From Chryseobacterium defluvii (lineage in GTDB: Bacteria > Bacteroidota > Bacteroidia > Flavobacteriales > Weeksellaceae), in the NCBI RefSeq assembly GCF_003634775.1, contig NZ_RBXB01000002.1, positions 1 to 64,000 of the forward strand: 64,000 nucleotides of DNA, read 5' to 3'. Below the pieces are notes generated by a model, which searched no databases, was not told the origin of the DNA, and saw nothing but the letters and a program-made list of their open reading frames with translations. Numbering within the stretch: the first letter of the stretch is position 1; every line of letters begins with the position of its first letter. Shown here in pieces: positions 52,652 through 61,794 of this stretch. The position numbers and the translations under genes are program-made.

Positions 52652-53668
52652 TTACAAATCGTATTTTGCTGTTGCCGTTGTTCTTAAATCAGTAAATTCT
52701 CCCCTTTCAAACTTGAGTTGTGCTACCATGGCAATCATCGCGGCATTATCTGTTGTGTATTCAAATTTCGGGATATAGATATTCCAACCCAATTTTTCAT
52801 GGTTATCCTCCATGGCTTTTCTTAATACAGAATTGGCAGAAACACCTCCGGCGATGGCCACTTCTTTAATATCTAACTCTTTGGCAGCCTTTTCAAGCTT
52901 ATTCATTAAAATTTCAATAATGGATTTCTGAACAGATGCGCACAGGTCATTCAGATTTTCTTTAATGAAATCAGGATTTTTCTTTACTTCCTTTTGGATG
53001 AAATACAGAACGGAAGTTTTGATCCCACTGAAAGAATAGTCGTAATTATCTAATTTAGGTTTATTAAATTTAAAAGTATCAGGATTACCTTCTTTAGCCA
53101 GTTTGTCGATGATTGGTCCGGCCGGATAATCAAGGTCGAAAATTTTACCGATTTTGTCAAAGGCTTCACCTGCTGCATCATCTGTTGTTTTTCCGATAAT
53201 TTCCATATCAAAATAGTCCTTTACCACAACAATCATGGTATGTCCTCCGCTTACCGTAAGGCATAAAAACGGGAATTTTGGCGGCATAGGATTTGCATCG
53301 TCAATAAAATGGGCTAAAATGTGTGCCTGGAGATGATTTACTTCAATCAAAGGAACGTCTAAGCTCATGGCCAGAGACTTGGCAAAAGAGGTTCCTACAA
53401 GAAGTGAACCTAAAAGTCCGGGTCCACGGGTAAATCCTATAGCAGAAATGGCATTTTGTTGTATATTTGCTTTAGTGATGGATTTTTCAACAACGGGAAT
53501 AATATTTTGCTGATGGGCACGTGAAGCTAATTCAGGGACAACACCACCATATTCTTTATGGACGGCCTGATTAGCAGCAATGTTCGAAAGAATACGGTTC
53601 CCCTTGATGATAGCTGCTGATGTATCATCACATGATGATTCAATACCTAAAATTATAGAGTCGCTCAT
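52652..53668 (-). CDS. tsaD: tRNA t6A synthesis transferase TsaD
   Basis: 338 residues from ATG 53668; an upstream start at 53710 would add 14 residues of low quality. ASKHA fold: 'ILGIESSCDDTSAAI', metal ligands in 'HLQAHILAHF', 'LCLTVSGGHTMIVVV', 'AIAGGVSANSVLRKAM'. Transfers the threonylcarbamoyl group to A37 of ANN-decoding tRNAs; its product is the substrate of MtaB at 10.8 kb. The ATG lies 4 bp from the divergent TamB-like gene's ATG, and its promoter is inside that gene. Confidence 0.96.
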   Translation of the reverse strand: MSDSIILGIESSCDDTSAAIIKGNRILSNIAANQAVHKEYGGVVPELASRAHQQNIIPVVEKSITKANIQQNAISAIGFTRGPGLLGSLLVGTSFAKSLAMSLDVPLIEVNHLQAHILAHFIDDANPMPPKFPFLCLTVSGGHTMIVVVKDYFDMEIIGKTTDDAAGEAFDKIGKIFDLDYPAGPIIDKLAKEGNPDTFKFNKPKLDNYDYSFSGIKTSVLYFIQKEVKKNPDFIKENLNDLCASVQKSIIEILMNKLEKAAKELDIKEVAIAGGVSANSVLRKAMEDNHEKLGWNIYIPKFEYTTDNAAMIAMVAQLKFERGEFTDLRTTATAKYDL

Positions 53669-53672
53669 AATA

Positions 53673-56600
53673 ATGGCAAAGTTAGAGAATAATAACGAGA
53701 ATGAGAACAAAAAATCAGTAGCTGAAAACTTAGGTGATCAGGTACAGAAGACTGTGGAAAATGTTGAAGGAGCAGTGAAGGAAACAGTTAAAGAAGCATC
53801 TGAATTAGCCTCAGATGCCATCCACCATCCTATAGAAACGGCTGAAGAATTTGGTAAACAGGCAGTGCATGATGTTACCAGTTATTCCTGGTGGGCGAAA
53901 CTTCTTTTAATCCTTTTCTGGATCGGTCTTTTTCTTGTTGTCGGAATATTCGTTGCTATTAACCTTCCTGTGACCAAACAATGGGCGGCGGATCAGGCAC
54001 TACAGATTGTTAATAAAGATTTTAAAGCAGAAATGTCTACCGAAAGTGTACATGTGGATTATTTCGGTGACGTTACGATAAAAGGCTTAAAAATTAAAGA
54101 TTATAAAGGTTTTGAATTTATTACAGCGAGGGAGTTTCGCGCCAATTCGGATTGGATGGCTCTGGCTGCGAATGCTATTTCCGGAAAAAGCAATTCATTA
54201 AGTTTCAATGCACTTACTTTAACCAATGCGGATGTTAAAGTAATTACCTATAAAGGAGACAGTATTTCCAATTTTATCCGTTTTACCCAATTATTTGATA
54301 GCGGTAAGAAAAGGGACCCTAAAAAGCCTCCCTTTCAGTTGAATTCCAGAGTAGAGCTTATTGATTCCAAAGTTTCTATTGTTAATCAGAATTCACCGGG
54401 AGAAGCCGGAAAATGGCTGACTGCTACCAAAGTAAATCTGAAAGCCCCTAATGTTAAAATAAATGGCAGCAATATTTCTGCCTTGATCAATAATTTTTCC
54501 TTCATTACAAAAAGATGGGGGAAATCTCATTTTGTAGACACCTTTTCTACGGAGCTGTCTATGACGGAGGATTTTCTCTCGTTGAAAGATTTGACTTTAA
54601 ATACGGATCATACATTGCTGCAGGGAAATATTAAATTTAATCTGAATAAAGGTTCTTGGGCGGATTTCGCTGACAGAGTTCGATGGGATATGGATCTCCT
54701 ACAGGGAAGCCAGCTTAGCGGATATGATATCAGTTATTTTGTTACCAATTGGGATAATTATAAGCCTTTCAATATTTCCGGAAAAATGACCGGTCCCTTG
54801 AACAAATTTTATCTTGATAATTTTCTTATCAGAAACCCTGATGTGAATATTGCCACTAAAACAATGAAGGTGGAAAATCTTCTGAAAGGCAACTTCCTGA
54901 TTGAAACCAATAATTTATCCACGGATTTTACCTATAAAGACCTGAAAGCGATGATGCCTTCATTCATCTCCAAAAAGATGAAAAATTTTGCGGATGATTT
55001 CGGAAAGCTCAAGTATAATGGATCTGCAAGGGTAAATCCTAATCAGGTATATATTCCTAATGGAAATTTAATTACCGGAATCGGACAGGCAAAAATCAAT
55101 AACTTTTCCCTTACCGGTTACAGCACAGCATTACCTAAATATACAGGATATGTGGAAATCAAGGATCTGAATACTTCTGTTATTACTAAAAACAAATCGG
55201 TAGGGCTGATTTCCGGTAAATTTAATATTACGGGGCAAAGCTTTGACGTTAATACTATGCGTCTGACTACCAAATCACAGATTTCCAGTATTGAAATCAT
55301 GAACAAAGAGATCAACAATGTGTATCTGGACGGTCTCCTGGATCATAAAAAATATAACGGGCTTATTACCGTAAATGACGAACAGGCAAAGGCGTCCATA
55401 AAAGGTTTGATAGATTTCAGTACTTCAAGGATCTTGATGAATGTGAATGCAGATGTGGATCATCTGAACATGAATTATTTTACCGATAAACCGGGAAATC
55501 AGATAGTAAGTGGCCAGGTTTCCGGAAAAATGTCCATGACTTCTGTTAATGACTTAAACCTGGATGTTGAAGCAAATAATGTAAGTTTTGCTACGGCAAC
55601 TCAAAAATATATCATTCCGAATGCTAAAGTGAAAACCTATCTGGAATCCGGCGGAAGAGTCATTCTGGTGGATGCTCCGGGTGCTGTAAACGGAAAAATT
55701 TCAGGAAAATATAACCTTGCTGATTTAGCCGGAATGGTGGAAAACGGACTGGGGAAAATTCTTGTTGGTCCGCCGCCTAGAAAACTCTACAGAGGCCAGA
55801 GCTTTACGATGAATTTTGATGTTCAGCAAGGCTTGGTGAGTTATTTCATGCCTGATTTGAAACTCCCGAAAGGTGCTGTAGTGGAAGGACAGTATGATGG
55901 GAATTCAAATAATCTGATCCTGAATCTTGACGCGGCTTCTTTAAAGTATATCATGACTAAAAAAGAAGAGATATCGGATGCTGATAAAGCGTTGGCCGCT
56001 GCAAACCCTGCCTATAAAATCAATGAAAGGGATAAGATCTCCCGAGACAGTGCAATGGTGGATAGTGTCATGGTAAGAATCAATACGGCCAATCTAAATG
56101 AGCAGATTTATGCAAGAATAAGCAGGGTAGAGTATAATAAAAATATTCTTAAGGATGTTACATTAAGCGGCCGAAATGAGAATAATACAGTTCTTCATCT
56201 GGCTGCTGCATTTAAGCATGGAAGCCCTGAAGATGAGCTGGACGATAAACTGAAAGCTTATGCGGTCAATGTCAATCAATCAACCAATGCCGCAGGAGAC
56301 TATGTTTTCAGGTTTGAGCCTACGGAAGTGAAGTTCAATGACGTTACCTGGGCAATTGACACGAGTTCGGATCTTGATCATTCTATAACCTACAGGAAAA
56401 AGACGGGTGATTTTGATATAAGAAATCTGAGAGTCTTTTCAGACAACAGTGCGTTATTTATTAAGGAGGCAACATTTAAATCTGCCAAAGATTTCTATGT
56501 AGATGCCGATATAGATAATTTTGCTATTGAAAAGCTGCTTGAAATGCAGTCCGGTGGAAACTCCATGAATATAAAAGGATTAGCCAACGGAAGCGTTAAA

Positions 56601-58472
56601 ATCAGAATGGATAAAAATACATTACAGCCTTTGGTAGATCTCACGGTTGATGATATAATGATGAACGGAAATGATATGGGAGATATTTCCATTTCTGCAA
56701 CCAACAGCTATTCATTGAATGTATATGATGTTGATGTGAAAGTAACTTCAGCCGGGGTTATCGGAAATAATAACTTGCACTTAACAGGAACCGTTAATAA
56801 TAATACATCCACACCAACTTTGGATCTGGTAGCGGAGATGAAGGAATTTGATCTTGCATTTGCCCAGCAGTTTGTACGATCCATTTTTGGCAATTTAAGA
56901 GGAAAAGCAACGGGAGATCTTAAGATCAGCGGAAAATTAAGCGATATTGACTATAGTGGAGATATTGGTTTAAAAGGATTTGGATTGAAGCTGTTATTTA
57001 CAGGCGTGGATTATTCTTTTGATGATACCGTGATCCCTTTATCCAAAGGACTTGCTATTCTCAACAATATTGAAGTTCACGACGGAAGATCCAATTCCAA
57101 AGGAACAATTTCCGGGGCAATTCAATTCGAAACGCTGTCTTCCATGGGGGTCAACCTGGTAATGAGAGCGGATAATTTATTAATGTTAAATACTACACAG
57201 AAGGAATTTGATTTGTTCTGGGGTAGAGTCTATGGCCAAGGAGACCTGTATGTGGATGGTCCGGTTTCAGCCCTTAGCTTATCAACCCCGAATATGAAAG
57301 CATTGAACGGAAGTACCTTTACCTTCAACTCAGGATCTACTTCAAATGTAGAAGAGTTTAAAATGCTGAGGTTCCTGAAAGAAGGAAAAGACGGATTGAT
57401 CACCCTGGAGGAGAAGAAGAAGACCGGAGCTAATATGAATATTGACTTTTCCCTGGATGTGGATAAGGGAACAACCGTGAATGTACTGATTGGAGATGAT
57501 GTAGGAAATATTGCCGTAAAAGGAGTTGCCAATAATCTGAGGTTCCAGATGAGCAGACAGGGAAATATTGCAATGAACGGAACATACAGGGTTGAAAATG
57601 GAACATTTGTTTCAAAAGCGATTCTTAATAAAACGTTCCAGATTGAAAAGGGAAGCAGCATCCGTTGGGACGGAGATGCCATGAAACCTGCTTTGGATAT
57701 TACGGCCAACTATGTAAGGATGGTTTCCAATGCAGGAGAATATCTTAATATGGGAAGCCTTCAGCCGATCAGCATCTTGTTGCAGGCGAATATAAGCCAG
57801 TCTCTTGTAGAGCCTAAAGTGGATCTGAATGTTTCGGCCTTAGATGTTTCGAGCCAGGTAAAAGAAACCCTTGCCGCTAAAATGAGCCAGGAAGGAGAAA
57901 AGGTATTGCAGTTTGGATCTATCCTGCTGTTAAACAGCTTTAACGTATCCAATTCCGGCGGAGTAGATCTGGACGTAGCGGGAGTAGCTGAATCCTCGGG
58001 ATATAATATGCTTTTAAAACAACTCGGATCAGTGCTTAATACGATGAGCAATGAGTTCCAGATCGACCTGAATTATGTGAAGGGCGATCAGTATTCGAAT
58101 ACGGGTGACAGGGCCAATGCGGGGGTGAGCTTTGCACTTTCCCCAAGGGTAAAAGTAAAAACAGGTCTTGGAATTCCTTTAACAAAAACGGAGAATACAG
58201 AAGCTAATTACCTTTCAGGGGAAGGGTCTATTGAGTATGATATTTCTAAAAAGAATGACGGAAGCTTAATTCTGAGAGGATATTCCAAGCCTTCCAACAT
58301 CGGAATGATTGCCGGTGCAGGCTCGAATGGTACTGCTAATCAAGCTTATGGTGGGGGTATTGTTTGGAGTAAAAGCTTTAATTCACTATTTAAAAAGAAG
58401 AAAAAGGAAAAAAAACCTATTGAACAGAAAGGAGTAATAAAAACAGATTCTATAAAATCGGATAGTAAATAA
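53673..58472 (+). CDS. TamB-like translocation and assembly protein (DUF490)
   Basis: 1599 residues from ATG 53673; an upstream start at 53580 would overlap tsaD. Residues 14-65 form an amphipathic helical stretch ('VQKTVENVEGAVKETVKEA'). One transmembrane helix at about 73-97. Then an enormous beta-rich region with AsmA-like features early ('MSTESVHVDYFGDVTIKGL') and a C-terminal TamB/DUF490 domain ('GTYRVENGTFVSKAI', 'PALDITANYVR', 'YVKGDQYSNTGDRANAG'). Such proteins bridge the periplasm for lipid or outer-membrane protein transport. Tail is Lys-rich. Divergent from tsaD. Confidence 0.9.
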   Translation: MAKLENNNENENKKSVAENLGDQVQKTVENVEGAVKETVKEASELASDAIHHPIETAEEFGKQAVHDVTSYSWWAKLLLILFWIGLFLVVGIFVAINLPVTKQWAADQALQIVNKDFKAEMSTESVHVDYFGDVTIKGLKIKDYKGFEFITAREFRANSDWMALAANAISGKSNSLSFNALTLTNADVKVITYKGDSISNFIRFTQLFDSGKKRDPKKPPFQLNSRVELIDSKVSIVNQNSPGEAGKWLTATKVNLKAPNVKINGSNISALINNFSFITKRWGKSHFVDTFSTELSMTEDFLSLKDLTLNTDHTLLQGNIKFNLNKGSWADFADRVRWDMDLLQGSQLSGYDISYFVTNWDNYKPFNISGKMTGPLNKFYLDNFLIRNPDVNIATKTMKVENLLKGNFLIETNNLSTDFTYKDLKAMMPSFISKKMKNFADDFGKLKYNGSARVNPNQVYIPNGNLITGIGQAKINNFSLTGYSTALPKYTGYVEIKDLNTSVITKNKSVGLISGKFNITGQSFDVNTMRLTTKSQISSIEIMNKEINNVYLDGLLDHKKYNGLITVNDEQAKASIKGLIDFSTSRILMNVNADVDHLNMNYFTDKPGNQIVSGQVSGKMSMTSVNDLNLDVEANNVSFATATQKYIIPNAKVKTYLESGGRVILVDAPGAVNGKISGKYNLADLAGMVENGLGKILVGPPPRKLYRGQSFTMNFDVQQGLVSYFMPDLKLPKGAVVEGQYDGNSNNLILNLDAASLKYIMTKKEEISDADKALAAANPAYKINERDKISRDSAMVDSVMVRINTANLNEQIYARISRVEYNKNILKDVTLSGRNENNTVLHLAAAFKHGSPEDELDDKLKAYAVNVNQSTNAAGDYVFRFEPTEVKFNDVTWAIDTSSDLDHSITYRKKTGDFDIRNLRVFSDNSALFIKEATFKSAKDFYVDADIDNFAIEKLLEMQSGGNSMNIKGLANGSVKIRMDKNTLQPLVDLTVDDIMMNGNDMGDISISATNSYSLNVYDVDVKVTSAGVIGNNNLHLTGTVNNNTSTPTLDLVAEMKEFDLAFAQQFVRSIFGNLRGKATGDLKISGKLSDIDYSGDIGLKGFGLKLLFTGVDYSFDDTVIPLSKGLAILNNIEVHDGRSNSKGTISGAIQFETLSSMGVNLVMRADNLLMLNTTQKEFDLFWGRVYGQGDLYVDGPVSALSLSTPNMKALNGSTFTFNSGSTSNVEEFKMLRFLKEGKDGLITLEEKKKTGANMNIDFSLDVDKGTTVNVLIGDDVGNIAVKGVANNLRFQMSRQGNIAMNGTYRVENGTFVSKAILNKTFQIEKGSSIRWDGDAMKPALDITANYVRMVSNAGEYLNMGSLQPISILLQANISQSLVEPKVDLNVSALDVSSQVKETLAAKMSQEGEKVLQFGSILLLNSFNVSNSGGVDLDVAGVAESSGYNMLLKQLGSVLNTMSNEFQIDLNYVKGDQYSNTGDRANAGVSFALSPRVKVKTGLGIPLTKTENTEANYLSGEGSIEYDISKKNDGSLILRGYSKPSNIGMIAGAGSNGTANQAYGGGIVWSKSFNSLFKKKKKEKKPIEQKGVIKTDSIKSDSK
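53677..53711 (-). promoter_or_regulatory. Promoter of tsaD inside the TamB-like coding region
   Basis: Minus strand: TTTG (53711-53708), 23 nt, TAACTTTG (53684-53677), followed by CCAT. The transcript would start about 7 nt downstream, at or next to ATG 53668, i.e. a leaderless or nearly leaderless mRNA. Confidence 0.6.
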
Positions 58473-58554
58473 TCAGAATATTTTAATGATTTTTATCATA
58501 TATGTTAATTATTGTTAATCTTTGAGATAATTTTTTTAGTTTAATTATTTTTTA

Positions 58555-58562
58555 TAAATTTG
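58555..58562 (+). promoter_or_regulatory. -7 promoter box of Lrp regulator
   Basis: TAAATTTGCAA, exact TAnnTTTG, 44 nt before ATG 58607; T-rich upstream region. Confidence 0.6.
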
Positions 58563-58606
58563 CAAAAAATACATAGATTTTTTAAGAAAATTGTAATTTA
58601 ACTAAT

Positions 58607-59077
58607 ATGAACTATCAACTGGACGAAATAGACAAGAAGATTCTTGATTTCTTAGTAGAAAATACAAGAATGCCTTTTACTGAAATTGCAAAGCAGATGG
58701 ATGTTTCTGCGGGTACAATTCACGTAAGAGTGAAAAAAATGGAAGATGCAGGAATTATTTTGGGATCATCTCTTAATATTGATTATGGTAAATTAGATTA
58801 TCATTTTACAGCTTTTATCGGAATCCTTTTAACAAAATCAAACCGCACTCAAGAGGTTTTAAAGGAATTATCAACGATTCCTAACGTTATTGAGGCAAGT
58901 GTGATCTCCGGAAAATACAATATTTTCTGTAAGGTTAAAGCTAAAAATACGGATGATGCTAAAAGAATTATCTATCAAATAGATGACATTCAGGACGTAA
59001 TGAGAACTGAGAGTATGATCTCTATGGAAGAATATTTAAGTGACAAAAATAGATTAATCAACGCTATTTCTATATAG
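58607..59077 (+). CDS. Lrp/AsnC-family transcriptional regulator
   Basis: 156 residues. N-terminal winged HTH ('DEIDKKILDFLVENTRMPFT', 'MDVSAGTIHVRVKKMEDAGI'), C-terminal RAM/AsnC ligand-binding domain ('HFTAFIGILLTKSNRTQEVL', 'VIEASVISGKYNIFCKVKAK'). Forms octamers and responds to amino acids in the family. The target genes and ligand are unknown here. Own promoter upstream; the hairpin after it doubles as the promoter region of the next gene. Confidence 0.92.
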   Translation: MNYQLDEIDKKILDFLVENTRMPFTEIAKQMDVSAGTIHVRVKKMEDAGIILGSSLNIDYGKLDYHFTAFIGILLTKSNRTQEVLKELSTIPNVIEASVISGKYNIFCKVKAKNTDDAKRIIYQIDDIQDVMRTESMISMEEYLSDKNRLINAISI

Positions 59078-59103
59078 TCAAATTTTAAACTAATAAATAT
59101 ATC

Positions 59104-59142
59104 AAAGAACTTATGAACTTCTTCATAAGTTCTTTATTTTTG
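59104..59142 (+). terminator. Terminator of Lrp gene overlapping the next promoter
   Basis: 14-bp perfect stem (59104-59117 with 59122-59135), 4-nt loop, followed by ATTTTTG. The T-tract is at the same time TATTTTTG (59135-59142), an exact -7 box ending 5 nt before ATG 59148. Confidence 0.85.
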
Positions 59143-59147
59143 TACCT

Positions 59148-59528
59148 ATGAAAGAAGAATACAGCTACTTTGATGAAGATCCGAAAAAAGGAACCGGTTT
59201 TATTTTAACCATAATTGCACTGCTTTTATTTACGATAATGGGTTTGGGGATTGATATTGATGAATATGTACAGCATGAATATCTTAATATTCCAAAATGG
59301 TATTTCTATGTGATCTTTACCATAGACATATTGATGGTGATCAGTCTTATTCTGATGTTCTTTTACAAAAAAATCGGAATCTTTGCATTTCCGGCTTTGC
59401 TGATATTGCATTTCTTCATGCACAACTATTATTTATCCACATTTTTATATACTGATGTTACCAATCTTTTCCTATTTACAGGATTCGGGATGCTGGCGAT
59501 TATTCCGAAATGGAAATTTTTTAAGTAG
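59148..59528 (+). CDS. Small four-helix membrane protein, unrecognised
   Basis: 126 residues. An acidic, Tyr-rich cytoplasmic N-terminus ('EEYSYFDEDPKKGTG') and four hydrophobic segments (about 16-36, 50-70, 74-93, 101-119). No catalytic motif seen and no family recognised. The ATG lies 5 nt beyond a -7 box that is itself the T-tract of the Lrp terminator, so the mRNA is likely leaderless or nearly so. Terminated by the GC-rich hairpin at 59572. Confidence 0.7.
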   Translation: MKEEYSYFDEDPKKGTGFILTIIALLLFTIMGLGIDIDEYVQHEYLNIPKWYFYVIFTIDILMVISLILMFFYKKIGIFAFPALLILHFFMHNYYLSTFLYTDVTNLFLFTGFGMLAIIPKWKFFK

Positions 59529-59571
59529 AATAAAAGATAAAGAAAAATTTACCCAATAAAAAATCTATAGG

Positions 59572-59594
59572 AGTGGGCTTTAGCCCGCTTTTTT
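59572..59594 (+). terminator. Terminator of small membrane protein gene
   Basis: AGTGGGCT/AGCCCGCT stem (8 bp, one G-T pair) with TT loop and a run of T. Confidence 0.88.
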
Positions 59595-59632
59595 ATGAGC
59601 AAATTCTATGACTTTAGTCGAAACCTACAAAT

Positions 59633-59664
59633 AATAAAAGTCCTCAACATTGAGGACTTTTATT
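59633..59664. terminator. Terminator of the transketolase unit
   Basis: 15-bp perfect stem (59633-59647 with 59650-59664), 18 bp beyond the stop of the minus-strand transketolase C-subunit gene. Confidence 0.8.
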
Positions 59665-59681
59665 ATATATTTTAGATGTAA

Positions 59682-60626
59682 TTAAGCTAAAATTCTTTTT
59701 ACAGCTTCTTTTACAGCAGTAGCATCAATCTTATACTTCTTCATCAGTTCAGCAGGCGTTGCAGACTCTCCGAAGGTATCATTCACAGCTACAAATTCTT
59801 GTCTTGTAGGTCTTTTTCTTGCCAACATTCCCGCAACGGACTCTCCTAAACCACCCAGGTAGTTGTGCTCTTCAGCGGTTACAATTTTTCCTGTCTTCTC
59901 CACTGATTTTAAGATGATCTCTTCATCCAAAGGCTTAATGGTGTGGATATTGATCACCTCACAAGAAATACCTTCTTTTTCAAGCTCATCAGCGGCAACA
60001 AGAGATTCCCAAACCAAATGTCCGGTAGCAACAATCGTTACATCTGTACCTTCCTGTAACAAGATTCCTTTTCCGATTTCGAAAGGCATATCTTCAGGAA
60101 TGAAAACAGGAACGGTAGGTCTTCCGAATCTTAAATATACAGGGCCTTCATGATCAGCAATAGCAATAGTAGCTGCTTTAGTCTGGTTGTAGTCACACGG
60201 GTTGATTACCGTCATTCCCGGAAGCATTTTCATCATGCCGATATCTTCTAAAACCTGGTGCGTAGCACCGTCTTCCCCTAAAGTAAGACCTGCGTGAGAA
60301 GCACAGATTTTAACATTCTTATCAGAATAAGCAATAGACTGACGGATCTGGTCATATACTCTGGAAGTAGAGAAGTTGGCAAAAGTTCCAGTGAAAGGGA
60401 TTTTCCCTGTGATACTAAGACCTGCTGCAATACCCATCATGTTAGCTTCAGCAATACCTATCTGGAAAAATCTTTCAGGAGCCTTTTCAATGAATTTCTC
60501 CATTTTCAAAGAACCGATAAGGTCTGCACAAAGAGCTACCACATTGGGATTCTTATCAGCAAGTTCTGCTAATCCTGCTCCAAATCCGGAACGAGTGTCC
60601 TTTTTTTCTGTATATGTATATTTCAT
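59682..60626 (-). CDS. Transketolase, C-terminal subunit
   Basis: 314 residues: the pyrimidine-binding (Pyr) and C-terminal domains of transketolase as a separate chain. Key blocks: 'RFFQIGIAEANMMGIAAGLS' with the catalytic Glu for thiamine activation, 'GEDGATHQVLEDIGMM' and 'YLRFGRPTVPVF'. Works with the N-terminal subunit at 61795 to move two-carbon units in the pentose phosphate pathway. Split transketolases are known in many bacteria. An exported protein gene sits between the two subunit genes. Confidence 0.93.
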   Translation of the reverse strand: MKYTYTEKKDTRSGFGAGLAELADKNPNVVALCADLIGSLKMEKFIEKAPERFFQIGIAEANMMGIAAGLSITGKIPFTGTFANFSTSRVYDQIRQSIAYSDKNVKICASHAGLTLGEDGATHQVLEDIGMMKMLPGMTVINPCDYNQTKAATIAIADHEGPVYLRFGRPTVPVFIPEDMPFEIGKGILLQEGTDVTIVATGHLVWESLVAADELEKEGISCEVINIHTIKPLDEEIILKSVEKTGKIVTAEEHNYLGGLGESVAGMLARKRPTRQEFVAVNDTFGESATPAELMKKYKIDATAVKEAVKRILA

Positions 60627-60636
60627 TTTTATTTTT

Positions 60637-61764
60637 TTAATCGAGATTTTTTAAATAATTTTTTAATTTCTTTTGATCAGATTCATCAAGTTGATCATGA
60701 ACATCGTTGAGGTATACAACTTCCCGTCTTATTTCATCCAGCGTGATTTTAATGCCTACACTATGACTTCTGGCTTGGGTAAGATACATATCACACATTT
60801 GTCCTACGTAATTTCTCAAATGCTTTTTCAGGTCTTTATTCTTGAATTCCGGTAGGTCTTTTTCAAAGTTTTTGCAATGTTTAGGCAATCCTTTCCAAAG
60901 GCTTTCACTAGGAATATTGGTGATGGCAAGACTTCCGTCTTCATCCTGGGCTTTTTTGTACTCGGAAACATAATCAGGAATAGAAATTTCCATATATGCG
61001 TCATCCATTACAGCCGCCACTGCAGAATCTGCAACAATCGCTGCGGAGTCCGCTACCGCATATTCTTCATCCATTTTTTTATAAGCAAGCATGATGGAAT
61101 CCATTTTTCTTTGCTGGTCTGTCATTGCTTTTTTATGGTCGAAATAGACAACGTCCTTTGTATCTTTGATAGAAGCCAGAACAATATATTCTTTGTCATA
61201 ATCCTTTTCAGGGCCACCTTTTAAGATCATTCCGTTCAGTCCTGCGCCATTCAGCTTAGATTTTCCCATATACTGATTAAGAATTCCGTTAAGAACAGAA
61301 AAATTATTCAGCGGAGATTGATCATCAACACAGATTTTCATTTTCTCATCCTTTCTTGGCCCGTCTTTTAGGCTAATCAGAAAATGTGAACAAGGAATTC
61401 CTAAAATGGTTTCTTTAGTATCCAGCTTTTGGGTTTCCATGGTAAAAGTTTCCTTATCACCCTCGCCATAATAATAATTCATTCCGAAAAACAAAGAGCT
61501 TACAGTGCCGTTGAGACGGTTGTTCATATCCATTGCAACCATACTGGTTCCTAATCTGTCGGTATAATAATACATTGGCATTTCCTTGTAGTTTAGCTTA
61601 GTAAGGAATTCATTGGTATTACTTGCGTACATTTTCAGAGCAGGTTGAGGAGTGTTTTTCTCTACAAACTGATAATTCAGCTCTTTTGCAAAAGAAATTT
61701 TCTTTTCTTGGGCTGCTCCCCAAATAAAGCTGGTCATAAGACAGATTAAGATGAGTTTTTTCAT
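60637..61764 (-). CDS. Exported protein of unknown function between transketolase genes
   Basis: 375 residues. Signal peptide 1-18 (ending GAAQ). No membrane segment after that. Early region 'EFLTKLNYKEMPMYYYTDRLG' and 'LGIPCSHFLISLKDGPRKD' suggest a small beta-barrel or lipoprotein-carrier-like fold, followed by an Ala/Asp-rich acidic linker (about residues 235-255, 'AVADSAAIVADSAVAAVMDD') and a helical C-terminal part with two Cys. Not recognised. It lies 10 nt from the downstream transketolase subunit and 30 nt from the upstream one, so it is within the same operon; why an exported protein is there is unclear. Confidence 0.72.
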   Translation of the reverse strand: MKKLILICLMTSFIWGAAQEKKISFAKELNYQFVEKNTPQPALKMYASNTNEFLTKLNYKEMPMYYYTDRLGTSMVAMDMNNRLNGTVSSLFFGMNYYYGEGDKETFTMETQKLDTKETILGIPCSHFLISLKDGPRKDEKMKICVDDQSPLNNFSVLNGILNQYMGKSKLNGAGLNGMILKGGPEKDYDKEYIVLASIKDTKDVVYFDHKKAMTDQQRKMDSIMLAYKKMDEEYAVADSAAIVADSAVAAVMDDAYMEISIPDYVSEYKKAQDEDGSLAITNIPSESLWKGLPKHCKNFEKDLPEFKNKDLKKHLRNYVGQMCDMYLTQARSHSVGIKITLDEIRREVVYLNDVHDQLDESDQKKLKNYLKNLD

Positions 61765-61794
61765 GGTAAACTTAATAAATGTGATGGTAAGATA

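Noticed and set aside
57230-57709. 159-codon antisense ORF inside the TamB-like gene
   Set aside because: Opposite to a strongly coding frame, no domain, odd composition; typical shadow ORF.
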